Below, piece by piece: positions 25,901-38,300 of a stretch of DNA of 64,000 bases. Both the position numbers and the translations under genes were made by a program. The notes under the pieces were generated by a model that was given only the letters and a program-made list of their open reading frames with translations, searched no databases and was not told the DNA's origin. This stretch comes from Montifringilla adamsi. Its lineage: Eukaryota; Chordata; Aves; Passeriformes; Passeridae. Numbering within the stretch: the stretch's first letter is position 1; each line of letters begins with the position of its first letter. The stretch is from assembly GCA_017590115.1 (NCBI GenBank), contig JAGGNK010008670.1:6505677-6569676 (forward strand), written 5' to 3'.

Positions 25901-28226
25901 CATCTCTTCTGGTGCACAGGGATTTGGCCATTTGACTTTCCTTTTTTTTTTTTTTTCATACCTATGTTCCAACTTTTGTGTTTTTAACATTATTGGTCAT
26001 GTTGCATTTAGCAAAGTACAGTCTGCTTCTTCAGGTGAAAACTGAATTCCTGCACAAAATTCCATAAACATATCAAATGCAGCCCATTTTATTTCTCATG
26101 CAACTGTGTTCATTTCTTTCTAGAGCCCTACACCTTGTTCTTTCACTCAGTGTCTTTGTACCTTGATACTGTGCAACAAGCCTTAGATTAATACTTTTTT
26201 AACATCTTTATATGTACTGCAAACACGTGCCACATTCCCTGTCTCAGATAATACACTGTGGATAATCATCCTATCTCTCTTTACCTTCATGTAATTCCAG
26301 TGATTTTACACAGCTCTGCTCCTGTTTCACTCAGGTGGAGAGGTGCAGAAGGCCAGTGGAATAAAGCCAGTCGAGAGCACATCATTCCCTGAAGGATAGG
26401 CCAATAAATCCTTGATATTGTCTGTTACAGCAGCTTATTACTATTCAAAAAGAGAGAAGTATCCTTCACTCCAAATGCTTTAGGAGAACTAGAAATAGGA
26501 ATAAAGAGAATTTATGTGAAGGGGACATAAATGAATATAGAAGAGCCTCCAAACCTGCACTCTGCAAAACTGCATCCTTTACAATCCTCCTAAAAGCTGC
26601 TGTTTCTCCACATCTCCACTAAGGTTTAATGGCAGAAGCAATATTGCAAGATCTCTCTGTCAGGATTCATTATTTTTCAGCCACATGCTAAAGTCCTAGT
26701 GCTTGCTAAAGCCACTACATGAACAATGAAAATCCAACTATTATTAATCAAATTGGTTTTAAAATCCAGTCATTTTCATCATCCTGGGAGCAGGGAGGCT
26801 GGATGGAGAGGAGGCAGGGACAGCAGCTTGGTATTCAAAAGCATTGAGTTCAACTTTCCATTTTACCCAAAGACTTTGTGGACAAATCATTTTCCCCCCA
26901 AATTTTACTTCCTCAATTGTAAAATGTTACAGAACAACTATGTGAAATCCTTAGACACCAGGGTAATTGTAGAAGCTGATGGAGAGCTATTTATGCTTTC
27001 AAATTACACACTTAACCTATGATTTTCATCTTTTTTATAGTATTTTATATGATGAGTAATTCAGCAAATGCCTGTGACTCTTAGTTAGGTTGCCCAGGTA
27101 TCACTATGGTTTTTGGCTGTACCAAATTGCTATAGAATTGGTATAAAATACAATTATCACGTGTAAATATTAAAAAGGCAGTGCTTTAACAGAGAAACTT
27201 GATCATGGGGACGAGCTGCTTTGTAGGGGTTTGGTTTCCAGGATGACCAAACACAGCCTGGATAAACATAAACAGTGAAGGGCTGGGGTGAGATTTAACA
27301 TTATACTGCACTTACAAGTTTTTATGACTCTATTTACTGGAAGAGCGAACACATAAAGCCTCCAGCATTTCACTGTTAGCACAGAAGAAGTCACCTAAGC
27401 ACAGAGGTAGCTCTCATCCCAAAAGATAAATCAGGATAATTCCACCAGTGTCAGTGTTCTCTGTAAGGGCCCAATGCCGGGAATAAGAGGGACACATCCC
27501 TGGTTCACAGCTGCTTTTACACCCAGATCCGTGCCCCAACAGCAGTCACACCCCAAATGCCTTTGGTGTGCCCCCACCCAGGGCACTGCCCTTGAGGTCA
27601 CCAGCTCACTGCACCAACAGTACAGCTACAGAACCACAGAAGGGCTGAGCTTTGCTCTTACCTGAGCTGAACTCAAAAAACCCAGATTTTCTGTGTTTCC
27701 AAGGCTCCACTCACAATGTCCTTTTGGTTTGGAAAGTCATTTATGCTGCACAAGCATATGCTCTTCTGGAGCCCTCAAGTAATGAAAGGGGGAAACAGCA
27801 GTCCGGTAAAAAAAATGTGCAAATGTAAGTATCAGGCTCAGCTTGTTCCCACCTCCTCACAGCCAGAGTTGAAAGCCAGTCCGTGGTTCAGCCTGGGGCT
27901 GTTGCAGAGCTTGTCCACTCAAGGGGAAAGCACAGAAAGAGACAGAGCCTTTTGTGTCCCTCCTGGCTCCCATCCTGCCAGATCTGAGCACTCCCAAACC
28001 CTCCCAAAGCCAAGATAGCTCTGAGATGGCTTTTAGTAAAAGCTGGAAATACACTGACCCTCCTCCAGAGTAACAAATTCTGCCTTAAATTATACTTCTT
28101 TATCAGTGTTTGAAAACATGTTCACATAGTTGCACTCAGTGCTGGGCTAACTCTGTCATTCCCAGTCCAGCCATGAGCAGTAGCAATACCAAACATCAGG
28201 GCTGTGCAATGGTAAGAGCAACATGG

Positions 28227-28232
28227 TTTATT
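28227..28232 (-). terminator. ZMAT3: Candidate distal polyadenylation signal of ZMAT3
   Basis: TTTATT on the plus strand is AATAAA in ZMAT3 sense, in the context ATATAATAAACC. Downstream in the transcript direction (about 28,190-28,175) the sequence becomes U/G-rich (TGTTTGGTATTG), as expected after a cleavage site. Other AATAAA hexamers in the same sense lie at 28,569-28,574 and 29,059-29,064, so alternative 3' ends are likely. There are no transcript data to choose between them. Confidence 0.4.
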
Positions 28233-31200
28233 ATATAATGAAGAAGAAAAAAAAAATTCATTTTCATCAAGTATTCCCTCACGGGGGTCAGTACAATATA
28301 AAGGAAATAAGGAAAAATGTACAAAACAACCTGACAAGAAGGCTCTGGATGAAACAAGTTCAAAGCTCTTGCAAATGGTCTTGCTGGACACATGCAGAAG
28401 GATATTAAATCAAGTAATTTTTCCTCTGCAAAATACAAACTGAAAAACTGATTTCATTTTTAAAAATTCAATCTGTCTTTACCTGCAGATATTTCAGGTA
28501 AGCCAATGCAATTTTAGCTGTGATACATTTTTTAAAGGAGAGATTCTCAGAACTACTGTTTGACCACATTTATTTCAAAGTGGATTGCATTTTCCCTTCC
28601 AACTTTACGCAGGTGGTAAGCCCAACCCAAAATGAAAGAAGCTTAGCCACTAGCTTCAAAGAAACCAGGTCCATATTTCTCCATTTTCTGTTATCCTTTG
28701 GCAACCATGGCATTTGTTTTTCCATAATCAGCAACAGATCTCCATCTCATCCAGAGCATCCTTGTATATGTGGTTGTAAAATTAAAAAAAAAAAATCACA
28801 AAACAAAAAACACATATAAAACATCAGCAGTGAGAAATTCCTGAAGGTTTTCAAGCCTTGCTCCTAACTCAACTGAAGTCAAGGTACTTCAAACTATTTT
28901 AGCTGGATCAAGACCAAATCCTTACAGGACCAGATAAATGGTCCTCAAAAAGCAAAACCATAAGAGTGTTGTAATCCAAATGGAGGAGTAAATGACAAAC
29001 TTAGCAATGTACCTTGCCTGGCCCCAGCCAACATAATATCTTTGCCCTGGGTATTTCATTTATTCCTGACCCAGGCAAGATTCCCATTGGTTACAGTGAG
29101 AGCATCACTTAAGTAATGTAGCAAAGGGACATCAAGCATTAGTAAGCTAAAATATGAATCCATGCTTATGGCAATAGCTTCCCTTCTAATGCCCCATAAT
29201 GGGCATCTAGGAAAGGAAATAAGCAGCTTTACAGAAAAAAAATCTGCTTTTTGTTACACTGATGACCATCCTAAGCAACTCCACTGAAGTTTTCAGGGCT
29301 CCTTTCAATGTGCATGAAGAAAGCAAAAAGTCAAAAACAGACCAAGGTTAGGCAAGATTATAACAGATTTACTTATTAGTGCAGAATGCAAAACAAAAGC
29401 TAATGCCTAGTACAAACAAAATTGTATCACTTTCGTACTCCTCACAACTTCATGGATTCCACATGGTTTACTTCCTTGCCTTAAAAGAAATGAATGTGTA
29501 AATGAGGCATGAACTTTTTGTCTCTAAAAATAACATCCCGAGTTAGCAAGGAATCATTTGAGGAAAAAGGAATTGGAAATTGACATTTAATAAAAAGTTG
29601 CAAGGAAATCCCCATTTTAGCATGAAAAGAAACAAAGATCCACGGGTCAGATTTGGTTGGGGGGATTTGGGGTGGGTTTTGCTGTTTGGGTTTTGTTGGG
29701 TTTTTTGCATCAAGGGAAAGAAAACAATAGCTATGTGGGAGGAAAAACATTTTCACAAATACAATAAATAATTGTTCTGATCCAAAAGCAAAGTGCGATG
29801 TAGAATTTTTCCACTTAAAAACAACCTACAGCATAATGCCTTAAATATTAACAAATCAATTAGTGGTCAGCACAGTAAAATAAATATGAACATATTGATT
29901 TACATTTTGTTTCTAGCAGCAAAGGTCATTAACCTACTGGCCAATGTGACAGCTTCACAGAAGTCCTGTTTCTTGGGTTTGGTACTTGCTTTAACATGAG
30001 AAAAAGATTAACTGGGTCTGGAAAATGGCACTTCAGCTGTACAGTGTTCTCCCCAGCCCACCCACATCAAAAGGGTTTGCCCAGAACTTGTTTTCAGTGT
30101 TTTTTGAACAATGGTTTGGAGAACACCTTTCACAAAAAGAAATAAAATCAGGATCTACTCAGTATCTAATGCTGACAAGTATGAGTTTGGATTGTCCTGA
30201 ACCCTAAGGATAATGGGGAGGTTGGGTGTTTTCTCTTTGCAGTCAGCAACTTCCTATGCTGAAAGGGGAGAGGGAAGATCACAAGCCATTATGCAATGCT
30301 GAAGAGGGAGAGGAAAGCTTTGGTAGCTTGCAGGAAGAGCCACAACAGAGAGCTGGGGCAAAGTGAGTCTCAGCTGCTTCTCCCAGCAAGACATCTTTCC
30401 TTCTGAGGAGGAAATCTGTCCTGCCTTGTCACTTGAGTCCCACTGCCTGCTGTACACCTGCTCTACAAGCCACCACTCTGAAATCACCAGGATGATCACA
30501 TTTACTTGCACTGAACAGAACAGAGCAAATTCAGGCTTCTCTGCTCAGGGCAGACCGAAGCCACTACTCCAAACCAGACTCAGCCCCAAGCAGAGAGGAG
30601 CCTGCAAGAACAGCCCCCTGCACATCTCTCACACACCCTCACAAAAGCACCAGCACATGGCTGGGCTGTGGCACATCTGCACAGCTGGAGCAAACCAGGT
30701 TTTGACACCTCCAGCAGTCATTGGAAATGCCAAATGAGAAGCAGATGGCTGGGCTGGGAGTAGGAGCAGTAACCAAAGCTAAGTGGAGAACAGCTGATTT
30801 TTGGGGCATGTGAAAGCAAGCAAAAATGCCTCCTCATCCCTAGCAATAAGTCAGACACAGAAGTACCTACAGTTCCTCCAGCTCATATTTCACCAAGGGC
30901 TATTTTTCTGCTACTAATTGCAGCCCGTAGGAAATGCCATGCTTTAATTTACAGCCAGAGGGATGTTTAACCACGATGCAGGGATCACTGTGCTGAAGCA
31001 CATTGTGGTAAGGCTCATCTAACTCCCTCTGTCCCTCTGGACAGTGGTGTCAGACTGGCTAACCTAAGGACAGGACACAAAGAGAAAACCAGAGCCCTTC
31101 TGTCAATACAACTGATGAGGGGGAAAGGCTGATGAGAGATTCTGGAAAGGCAAATGTTCTCCAAGGCTACACAGAGGGTGAGGCAGAGGCAGGAAAGCAC

Positions 31201-31586
31201 AGAAGAAACAGACTTACAAAGCTGTCATAACTGTTCAGTGAGTGCTCTACAACCTGGGCACCTGTTCTACTTTCTCACCTGCTCCAGGGCACAAACCCCA
31301 TTTAACTGAGTTTTGCACAAAGGAGGGGAATGAATCCCATCCATGAGGACACCTATTCCTCTGCCTCTATCTGCAGGGCATGGATCGGCATAGAATGATC
31401 TAGGGGGTTGTTTTCAACTACTTTGCAAGCACTCACCTTGCCTGGATTTAGGAAAGCTGCATTCAGGTTGTATGATGTTCACTCAGGGAGCTGAAGAAAA
31501 CAATAAGTCAATTTCTGAGGAGCAGCCAACTGCAACAGACCTTTTGAAGGTGGACTAGGAAGATGAATAAAGACTATCTGGATTGA

Positions 31587-31612
31587 TTTTTTTTTTTTTT
31601 TTTTTTTTTTTT
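31587..31612. repeat. T26 homopolymer tract
   Basis: A run of 26 T on the plus strand, inside the probable ZMAT3 3'UTR, where it reads as A26 in the transcript. It may prime internally in oligo-dT libraries and give false 3' ends there. Confidence 0.9.
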
Positions 31613-33370
31613 GTTACTCATTCTTCATTGTTTAAGGCAAGCAGAAAGTCCTTCTGGAATGCAAGAGGCAGGATCAGAATGGCAATAAAAGGAGGGGGGG
31701 GAACTACCTTCAACACTATGCACTAGGTACAATTCATCCCTGCTAAAATCCTACTGAAACTAAAGGAGCTGCATCTAATTCCAGCTGCCTGAAGAGGGGT
31801 GAGAGATGAGCCATGGTGCTTCCTGGACCCTCTCTCTGCACCTGCCACTGAAGTCAGTGAAGCTACACCAGTGCACAGTTCCAGCAGCACAGTAGGGGAT
31901 CAGGTCCAAAAGCCACCTACATGCTGCACTTGCCACTGGAGACCATGTTTTAATGACACTGTGAACTGGACTCCAATCACAGCTCCTCATATCTACCCAA
32001 ACAAGCAGAAGAATAATTGACAGCCCTACTTCTGCTCTTTTTCCCCTTCCTACTTCTGCTAAGGAATATCAAAACGAACACACACACCTTCTGAGTTTGT
32101 CTACAATTCAAAAGTTGCTTAACAAGTTTCTTGAATACTTCCGTGAGGCCAAAAAGCTGTTACTCAAACAATCATCACCCTCACATTTAAATCCTACATA
32201 ACTTTGGATTTTTGGATGGTCCCTAGAACAGTCAAGTATACACCAAGGAATAGAATTAAAACCCATCCTGAGATGGAAAAAGAAAGAAGGGGGGGAAGTC
32301 AACCAATACTGGTAGTTCTAGTTCAAAGCTAGAAGTTTCATCTTTGCTCCATAAACACCCATTAGGCTTTGCCCAGGGAATGGCATGGAAGTGGGACACA
32401 CCAGTATCTGCTACCCAGAGTCCAGGCAGCTGTCCTCTTCCAGAGCAAGGACTGCAGGCCAGAGACCAACTCTTGCTCTCTTGCACATCAACATGCAAAG
32501 AAATCACAGCTGACGGCTCCTTCCATCTATTCTCAACCTGACTCAGTCTAAGGCAGAATCAGAGCACAGCACATCTCACCTGAGCAGGTTTGCTTTCCAG
32601 TTCACTTCATTAAGCCACTGAGATCCCCAGAGATTCTCTTCAGGGAGATGAGCTACACCCATGGTATATTAAGGTGTCCAGGCAACAATATCAAGAGTAG
32701 AAGAGTATTTCTGAATGGGGCTAATCAGCTGAAATCCTGTCAGACGTTCAGAATGGAATCTGCATCGCAGAGGAAGCAGTAAGAGGCAAGATCCTCCAAG
32801 GAGAAGAGGTATGCAGAGCCTTTCTACAAGGATGTGGAAAGAACCTACTCTGGACTGTAATGGGGGCCAGAAGCAGCAAAGTGTGGACAAGTACACCACC
32901 TAATTCACACATTCACAGGCCCTACTCCTTCCCCTCTTTTACAAGCTGCCCAGAGATTCAGTCTGCTGTAGGGAAGCATTCTGGAGCACTGCTCTGTGGT
33001 GTGCCAAGAGGGGAGTGGGCTTTGCACATGGTCCACCCATGTGGTAGGACCACAGAAGTTTCCAGCACTTCTTGGGCTTTGCATATTCATGCAGAAGGCT
33101 GGGGAGAAGACACAGTTCCTCCCCGCCACTCACACAACGAAGAGCCTTAGATAATGAGCAAACAAACACCAAAAACACTTCATGTCCTGCACAGCATCAT
33201 CCTGCCGACTATGATAGAAAAAAAACCTAACCATACCAGTAAGTTTGCAGGTGTTACATGTACAGCTCGAGAGCATACTCCTACCCAATGGAGCACAAAG
33301 CAGGGCATGTGGCAAACAGCAGGCGAGAGACAAGCTGCTCTAGTTGCAAACTACTACCGAGGGTGGCGCG

Positions 33371-33582
33371 TCATTGGACGTAGCCCAGGTTCTCCATCTC
33401 GTTCCTGTAGCGCTGCTCGGACACTTTGCTCTTGTGCTGCTTGCTCTCCAGGTGCTGCCTGAACTCCAGCTCCTCGCTGGCGCCCGCGTTGCACATGGAG
33501 CAGTAGAACTGGCCGCTGGGCGTCACACACATGGCCAGGTCACGGGGGATCCGCTGGCGCGAGCGGGGGTTGAAGTAGGGAC
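33371..33582 (-). CDS. ZMAT3: ZMAT3 coding exon 5 (last), zinc finger 3 and C-terminus
   Basis: The exon starts after a CCCCAG acceptor. Its first two bases complete the glycine 220 codon begun in the previous exon. It encodes residues 220-289 and ends at TGA (33,373-33,371). The third matrin-type finger has C247, C250, H263 and H269 (C-X2-C-X12-H-X5-H), followed by a basic C-terminal stretch rich in K, R, Q and E. The wording closely matches vertebrate ZMAT3, for example PSGQFYCSMC and ESKQHKSKVSEQR. The exon is strikingly GC- and CpG-rich (GCCAGCGGATCCCCCGTGAC) compared with the other four coding exons. Confidence 0.97.
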
Positions 33583-34580
33583 CTGGGGAGCCAACAGAAA
33601 AGCCTGGGTTACCTGTAAGAAATCAAAGCTTGAGGCAGCCCAGTGACAATGCCTAAGTCCAATGAATGACTGAAAAGCAGACAGAGATTTGCTTCTTTAA
33701 CAGATTAGAGTCAAGCTTTATTTTCCCCACAACTGCTCTGCTGATTTCCAGATTTAGAGAGGTGCAGCACACAACACAGCACTTGGAATTTTATAAAGTA
33801 GTAGAGTGGGTTTAATGCCCCAGTCTTATTGAAAACAGGAATCTAATAATTCAAGTAATTAAATCAATTTTATTTTTTTCTTAACCATCTCATTCCAGAA
33901 CTGGAACAGTCTTTTGATTAGAATAAGCTGCCTCAGTTTAAAGCTCACAAAATGGTATTTAATAGAGCTTGAAAAGATTTATCTTTTCCACATAACAGTG
34001 ATTAGAATTACATGATTAAACCAAGCTTCACCAGGAATCAGAGTTTCAGCTAATGTGTGCTTGTAAAACAACTTAAAATGAAAAAGAGAAATAGATGCCC
34101 GGCTGGAGGCTGTAATACACTCTTTAAATCATAGTAAAGAGGCAAAGTTAGTATCTAACACCTGAGGAAGGACTCTATGCTAGGAACAGATGGTCTTAGA
34201 GGGAGGCTAACATGCTCTCTCATTCTGGTCATGGGAGTGCAAGTGCAGGTTGATGTGCCACAGTAGGAGTCAAAGCACCTTGGCCACCTGCCAGGAAAAT
34301 AAAGCAGGAAAACTGTCACCACTTAGAGCAGCCTTAGAGACAGGCAGATGGTAAATTAAGTTACAAACTGAGAAAAAGAACTAACAAGCAGGCTGACAAA
34401 ACAAAGCAACTTTAGCAGCTGGGAAAAAAAGCCATGCAGATATGAAGGATCAGCAGAGCTTGGACCAGCTCCTTTTACAACCTCACTCTGCTAAAACGGA
34501 CCTCAGAAACAGAAAATAAACAAGCCTATTTATTATTAATTACTATTCCAACTACAGAATAGATGCAATCTCCAAGTTAC

Positions 34581-34681
34581 CTGTGTTGTTCTGAACCGCA
34601 TAAGTGTTTCTTCTGTTCTGCATCATCTTATATTCATTCCCTTCTTTCCTTGCCCTTCGTTTGCCTAGTTCTGAGGCATCC
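34581..34681 (-). CDS. ZMAT3: ZMAT3 coding exon 4, basic linker
   Basis: This 101-bp exon encodes residues 186/187-219 plus the first base of codon 220. The acceptor is AATCTGCAG and the donor is CAG|GTAACT. The peptide is a highly basic linker between fingers 2 and 3 (GKRRARKEGNEYKMM and RRN), which fits the nuclear targeting and RNA-binding linker of the family. It is separated from the preceding exon by an intron of only 110 bp. The phase fits both sides exactly: a single G completes serine 186 on entry, and a single G is left over on exit. Confidence 0.96.
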
Positions 34682-34791
34682 CTGCAGATTAAACAAATGT
34701 GAACAGCTGCAATTCAGAGTTTTCTGACAAAAGGACTGCCAGGGACACTGCCACACGCTTTCAGCCTGAGATGAGGTTGAACAATACCTAC

Positions 34792-34958
34792 GAGAATGAG
34801 TTATTCTGTGCCTCTGCAAGACGCAGCCGCTTGGCGTGATTTTTCCCTTGGTAGTGAGCCTGTGCCACAGCCGGAGAACTAAATGAGGCATCACAAAGCT
34901 TGCAGTAATCATTTTCTGTAGCCAAGATCACTCTGCCACCTGGTTTACTGGATCCCAT
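34792..34958 (-). CDS. ZMAT3: ZMAT3 coding exon 3, zinc finger 2
   Basis: This 167-bp exon begins at a codon boundary after a GCTAG acceptor with ATG GGA TCC (Met131, internal). It encodes residues 131-185 plus two bases of serine 186. It contains the second matrin-type C2H2 finger: C149, C152, H165, H171 within DYCKLCDASF and AQAHYQGKNH. The donor is TC|GTAGGT. The alternative GT four bases further would read through an in-frame TAG and is excluded. Fingers of this type bind double-stranded RNA and AU-rich RNA. Confidence 0.97.
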
Positions 34959-36688
34959 CTAGCAGCAAAGAGAGAGACAGCATGTGAAATACAGAAAGGT
35001 TAAATCGCTGAAATATGTCAGTCACAGGGACTGAGATCACTGCCGTCCTCATCAGACAGCAGGAGAGCGGGAATTAAAGCCTGTGGATTAGGACACTCTC
35101 AAGTTGTCCCCAAAGTGTTCTTACAAGAAATTCATCGCTCCTGCCTCGCCTCCAGGAGAGCGGGCAAATTCCTGGCCTGAGGTGGAGAGAAAAGCAATCT
35201 GAACAAATAGCTCTGCAACAGCCACAGAGGCTTGTTTGCATCACAGCAATGATTTAACTCCTAACTGCTGGGAGCTGACGAGCAGTGACTTTCACTCTGA
35301 GGAACACCCACTGAAAGGTACAGGTGCTTCTCTCCCCTATTTACAGTCCACTAATCTATCCACAGCACCCTGTCTTTACACAGCTCCCTGACCACAGCAA
35401 GAGGAAAAAAAAAAACAGTAGCAAAGCTGCCAAACCTCTGATCCTTAACCTTCAGGCAGGAGGACACCTGGATCCAGACTTCAAAGGAAGGACCCAGTCT
35501 CACACGAGTAGCTCCTGCTATGTGAAGGACACCTTCATGTGTCTGGAGTCAGACCACATACAGTGATCCAGGCAGGAACCATGCCTCCTCAGCACGTAAC
35601 ATCCAGGGAAAAGTGTTTTGTAAACAGTGCAGCAGCAGTGATTCATGCAGCCATGTCACTGCAGCACTTGACAAGTCAACAGTCTTTCACATCTCCTTTG
35701 ATACTGCTCAAACTTAGAGACACACAATTCTGATTTCTAGCTTACAATGTGAACCCTCACGTGGCCCCAGAGGTATTTTTATTGCCACGGGCCATTTCCA
35801 TTAAAAACCACACCACCAGACACCCTGGCAGGTACAGCAGCCACATCCCCACGCCCTGGGCAGGACCCCACCCCATCCCAGTTCACATCCATGAGCTGCA
35901 ATGCCAATTTACACGGGGCCAAATTTCCCTCTGGCCAGGAACAGTCTGCCACTCTGCAAAAGCTCTCTGCTTCCCTAGAGGCAACACAGGCTTACGTTGT
36001 GGGGACTGACAGGCACAGCTTCAATCCCCGTGGCCCAGCTGTGCTTCCCTGCACAGTCACAAGCAAAAGCCAGGTTAGCTGTCACATCTCATGATAAACC
36101 CAAGGCATGAATTCTAGAAGGAGATAGCAAAAACCATCTCTTTTTTCCTCTAATGTGCCCAAAACAGAATTAATCTGGATCACTGAGGGAACAATCCATT
36201 CACTCTGTACACAGGAATGAGCACTTCAAAAGGAACAACAAAAGAGGAATTAGCTAACAGCCCTGGGCAATGGGTGTAGGAGCACCAAAGCACTTTTTCC
36301 ACGTAGGTTTCCCTCACACAACAGAGGGATGATTGTGCAGAGCAGATGCCACACCCTCACATCCAAATCCAATTCCACCAATGTTGTTTTATACCTGCCC
36401 TTACACAGCTATAATCAGCAGCACATCAGATGTACCTAGGAATCAAAGTATTTGCCAGGCAGAAATAGAACATTTGAAGTCCAACATTGTGCTGCAAGGG
36501 CAGATCAATATCTGCATCTTCAAGGGAAAGCAAACAGCTCACAACGGGCCATTTCCACCATCCCGTGCCACCACAAGGAAAATTCTTTCCCAACTCCTGT
36601 GGTAATCCTCAAAGCCGGAGATTTGGTTATCCTTACTGAAGGTTAGGTGACAAGCAAGCATGATCTCAGTCCCCTTGCCATGCCTTAC

Positions 36689-36808
36689 CTGAGTTGGAAG
36701 GGAGACAACCTGAGGTGGGGCAGGCTCAACAGAATTACTCATCCTGGCAGGTGCCGGACAGCTGTTGGCAGCATAGTAATTCCGGAGTTTCTTACTGTGG
36801 TTTTTACC
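36689..36808 (-). CDS. ZMAT3: ZMAT3 coding exon 2, end of finger 1 and linker
   Basis: A 120-bp exon of exactly 40 codons, phase 0 on both sides, with acceptor TTTGCAG and donor CAG|GTAAGG. It encodes residues 91-130. It opens with GKNHSKKLRNYYAANSC, which supplies the last zinc-binding histidine (H94) of finger 1, then gives a proline-rich linker. The intron therefore splits finger 1 just after HYQ. The repeat of GKNH after HYQ in fingers 1 and 2 points to an old internal duplication in the family. Confidence 0.97.
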
Positions 36809-38300
36809 CTGCAAAGATAACCCAGATTAATCACTGTCCTAATAGTAGTATCTTACTCTGAAACACAAAGGATCCAGAGACTGAAATGAGAAAGTGCCCA
36901 TGAAGGTGGCAGCTCAGGTAAAGGAGCTGTCACCCAGCTCTGAATTTAAGAGATGCAGGCATTCCTCCCTTTCTCCAAAATGCTTAACACCTAGAATGAC
37001 TGGGCCCCATCTTCAGCTGATTTTCTCAATAAGTTTACAATTACTTTTTCAGTCTATTTCCATTCACTTAAACCCAGTATTTTGTGTTTTAAGACTATCA
37101 ACTGCTTTGCACAGTTTTTTAAAAAGCCTGAAGACACAACACAGATTTCATGAGACTGCAAGCTTGAGTTAAAACAGGAGATTGAACTTAAAACCCACTT
37201 CATATTTTCTCTTGAAAAACATATACCATAGGTGTTTTTGGTGTTCTGAAAACCTGATAGAATAACATGAGACTATGTATATGCATATTGTGGATGCATA
37301 GTAAGGCAAATGCAAGTTATGTAAAAATTTACTTCTGTCCCCTCAAGGCAGAAATTCTGCAGAAATAAGATGTTAAAAGTGTAACACCAATCCAACCTAC
37401 CCCTTCACTAGCAGGATATCACTTTTTCAGGACCAACAGCAAACCTGAAATCTGGGTCTGGACATTTATGGACAACCACCCTTTTACATTCACTGGTGGA
37501 GAAAGGCACTGTCTCCAATACTCATGCAAACAGAGCACTAGGCAGAGAGGGTGTAGGAAAATGGGGTAATGCAAGGCTGACATGTTCTATCTTTCACCAA
37601 GAAGCATATGCAAAAAGTCCTTATCCTATTTCAGACAAGTCAACAAGATCAGCTTTACAAAATAAATTTGATCTGAGCCAACCCAGCTGATGAGAGTGGT
37701 TGCTTAAAAGGCCCCACCAGATCAGTGCTGTGCATAGCCTCAGAAAGGAGACCCTGATAAACACATGACAGCAGCCTCCTTCCTAATGACTAGATCCAGC
37801 AGAAAACACCTGTCCAGGCCTCATAAAATCATGTCTGGAATCCATTTTACTAAACTAGTGTAGATGTCAAATACAGGTTGCATAAAACAAAGGAAAAATC
37901 ACAAGTGTCTGCTTTTTCACCCATGCCATCTTGGCACCACTTCTCTGTCCCCATGGACAGCGTTTTTGCAAAAAGCTCCAGTAACAACACCTTAAAAGAA
38001 AGCACTGCAGCATGTCAGGACAACCAGCAAATCCAAGCAGGGTGAAGATATGTCTACAGAGCAGTTTCAGTCCATGAGGTGGTGCAGAGGAAGCTCCAGA
38101 TGAGCAACTTGAATGCTGCTGTTCGTGTGCAGCACTCAGAACCCCCTCGAGAAGCTGAGTTAGTCCTCCTGCATTAGCCCACACTTCCCTCTGTGCTACC
38201 ACAGCAACGCTGCTGGCAGTGCTCATGCTGGCACGGGAATGTCTCCACAAGCTGCAGATGCAGCAGCCCCAAAAGCTGAGCCTCCTGCTGCTCTCCTTAC

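Larger units (their letters stand above)
15504..28209. other. Gene-less stretch between CR1 and ZMAT3 3' end
   Basis: No gene is supported. The longest frame is 177 codons (24,555-25,088, plus strand), with no domain, no splice chain and an unusual composition. A T27 tract sits at 16,429-16,455. A small 9-bp-arm perfect inverted repeat around one A lies at 20,168-20,186. Some blocks (17,120-17,230; 19,670-19,950; 27,020-27,180) are rich in TAATTA-like cores and could be regulatory. The right limit depends on where ZMAT3 transcripts end. Confidence 0.5.
28210..33370 (-). other. ZMAT3: Probable ZMAT3 3' untranslated region
   Basis: This is the sequence after the ZMAT3 stop codon, on the minus strand, down to the best distal poly(A) signal. 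Mammalian ZMAT3 mRNAs have 3'UTRs of several kb, so about 5.1 kb is plausible. It contains no believable coding frame. It includes an A26 tract in transcript sense (T26 at 31,587-31,612 on the plus strand) and a C-rich block in transcript sense at 29,655-29,700. The extent is inferred. Confidence 0.45.

Noticed and set aside
1..28209. KCNMB2 exons expected by synteny
   Set aside because: I looked for its conserved cysteine-rich extracellular and transmembrane peptides among the frames and saw none. The gene must lie further left or elsewhere.
34158..34795. Alternative donor four bases downstream in ZMAT3 coding exon 3 (TAG|GTATTG)
   Set aside because: Using it would place an in-frame TAG at codon 187. 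The GTAGGT donor keeps the frame and gives the family-typical sequence.
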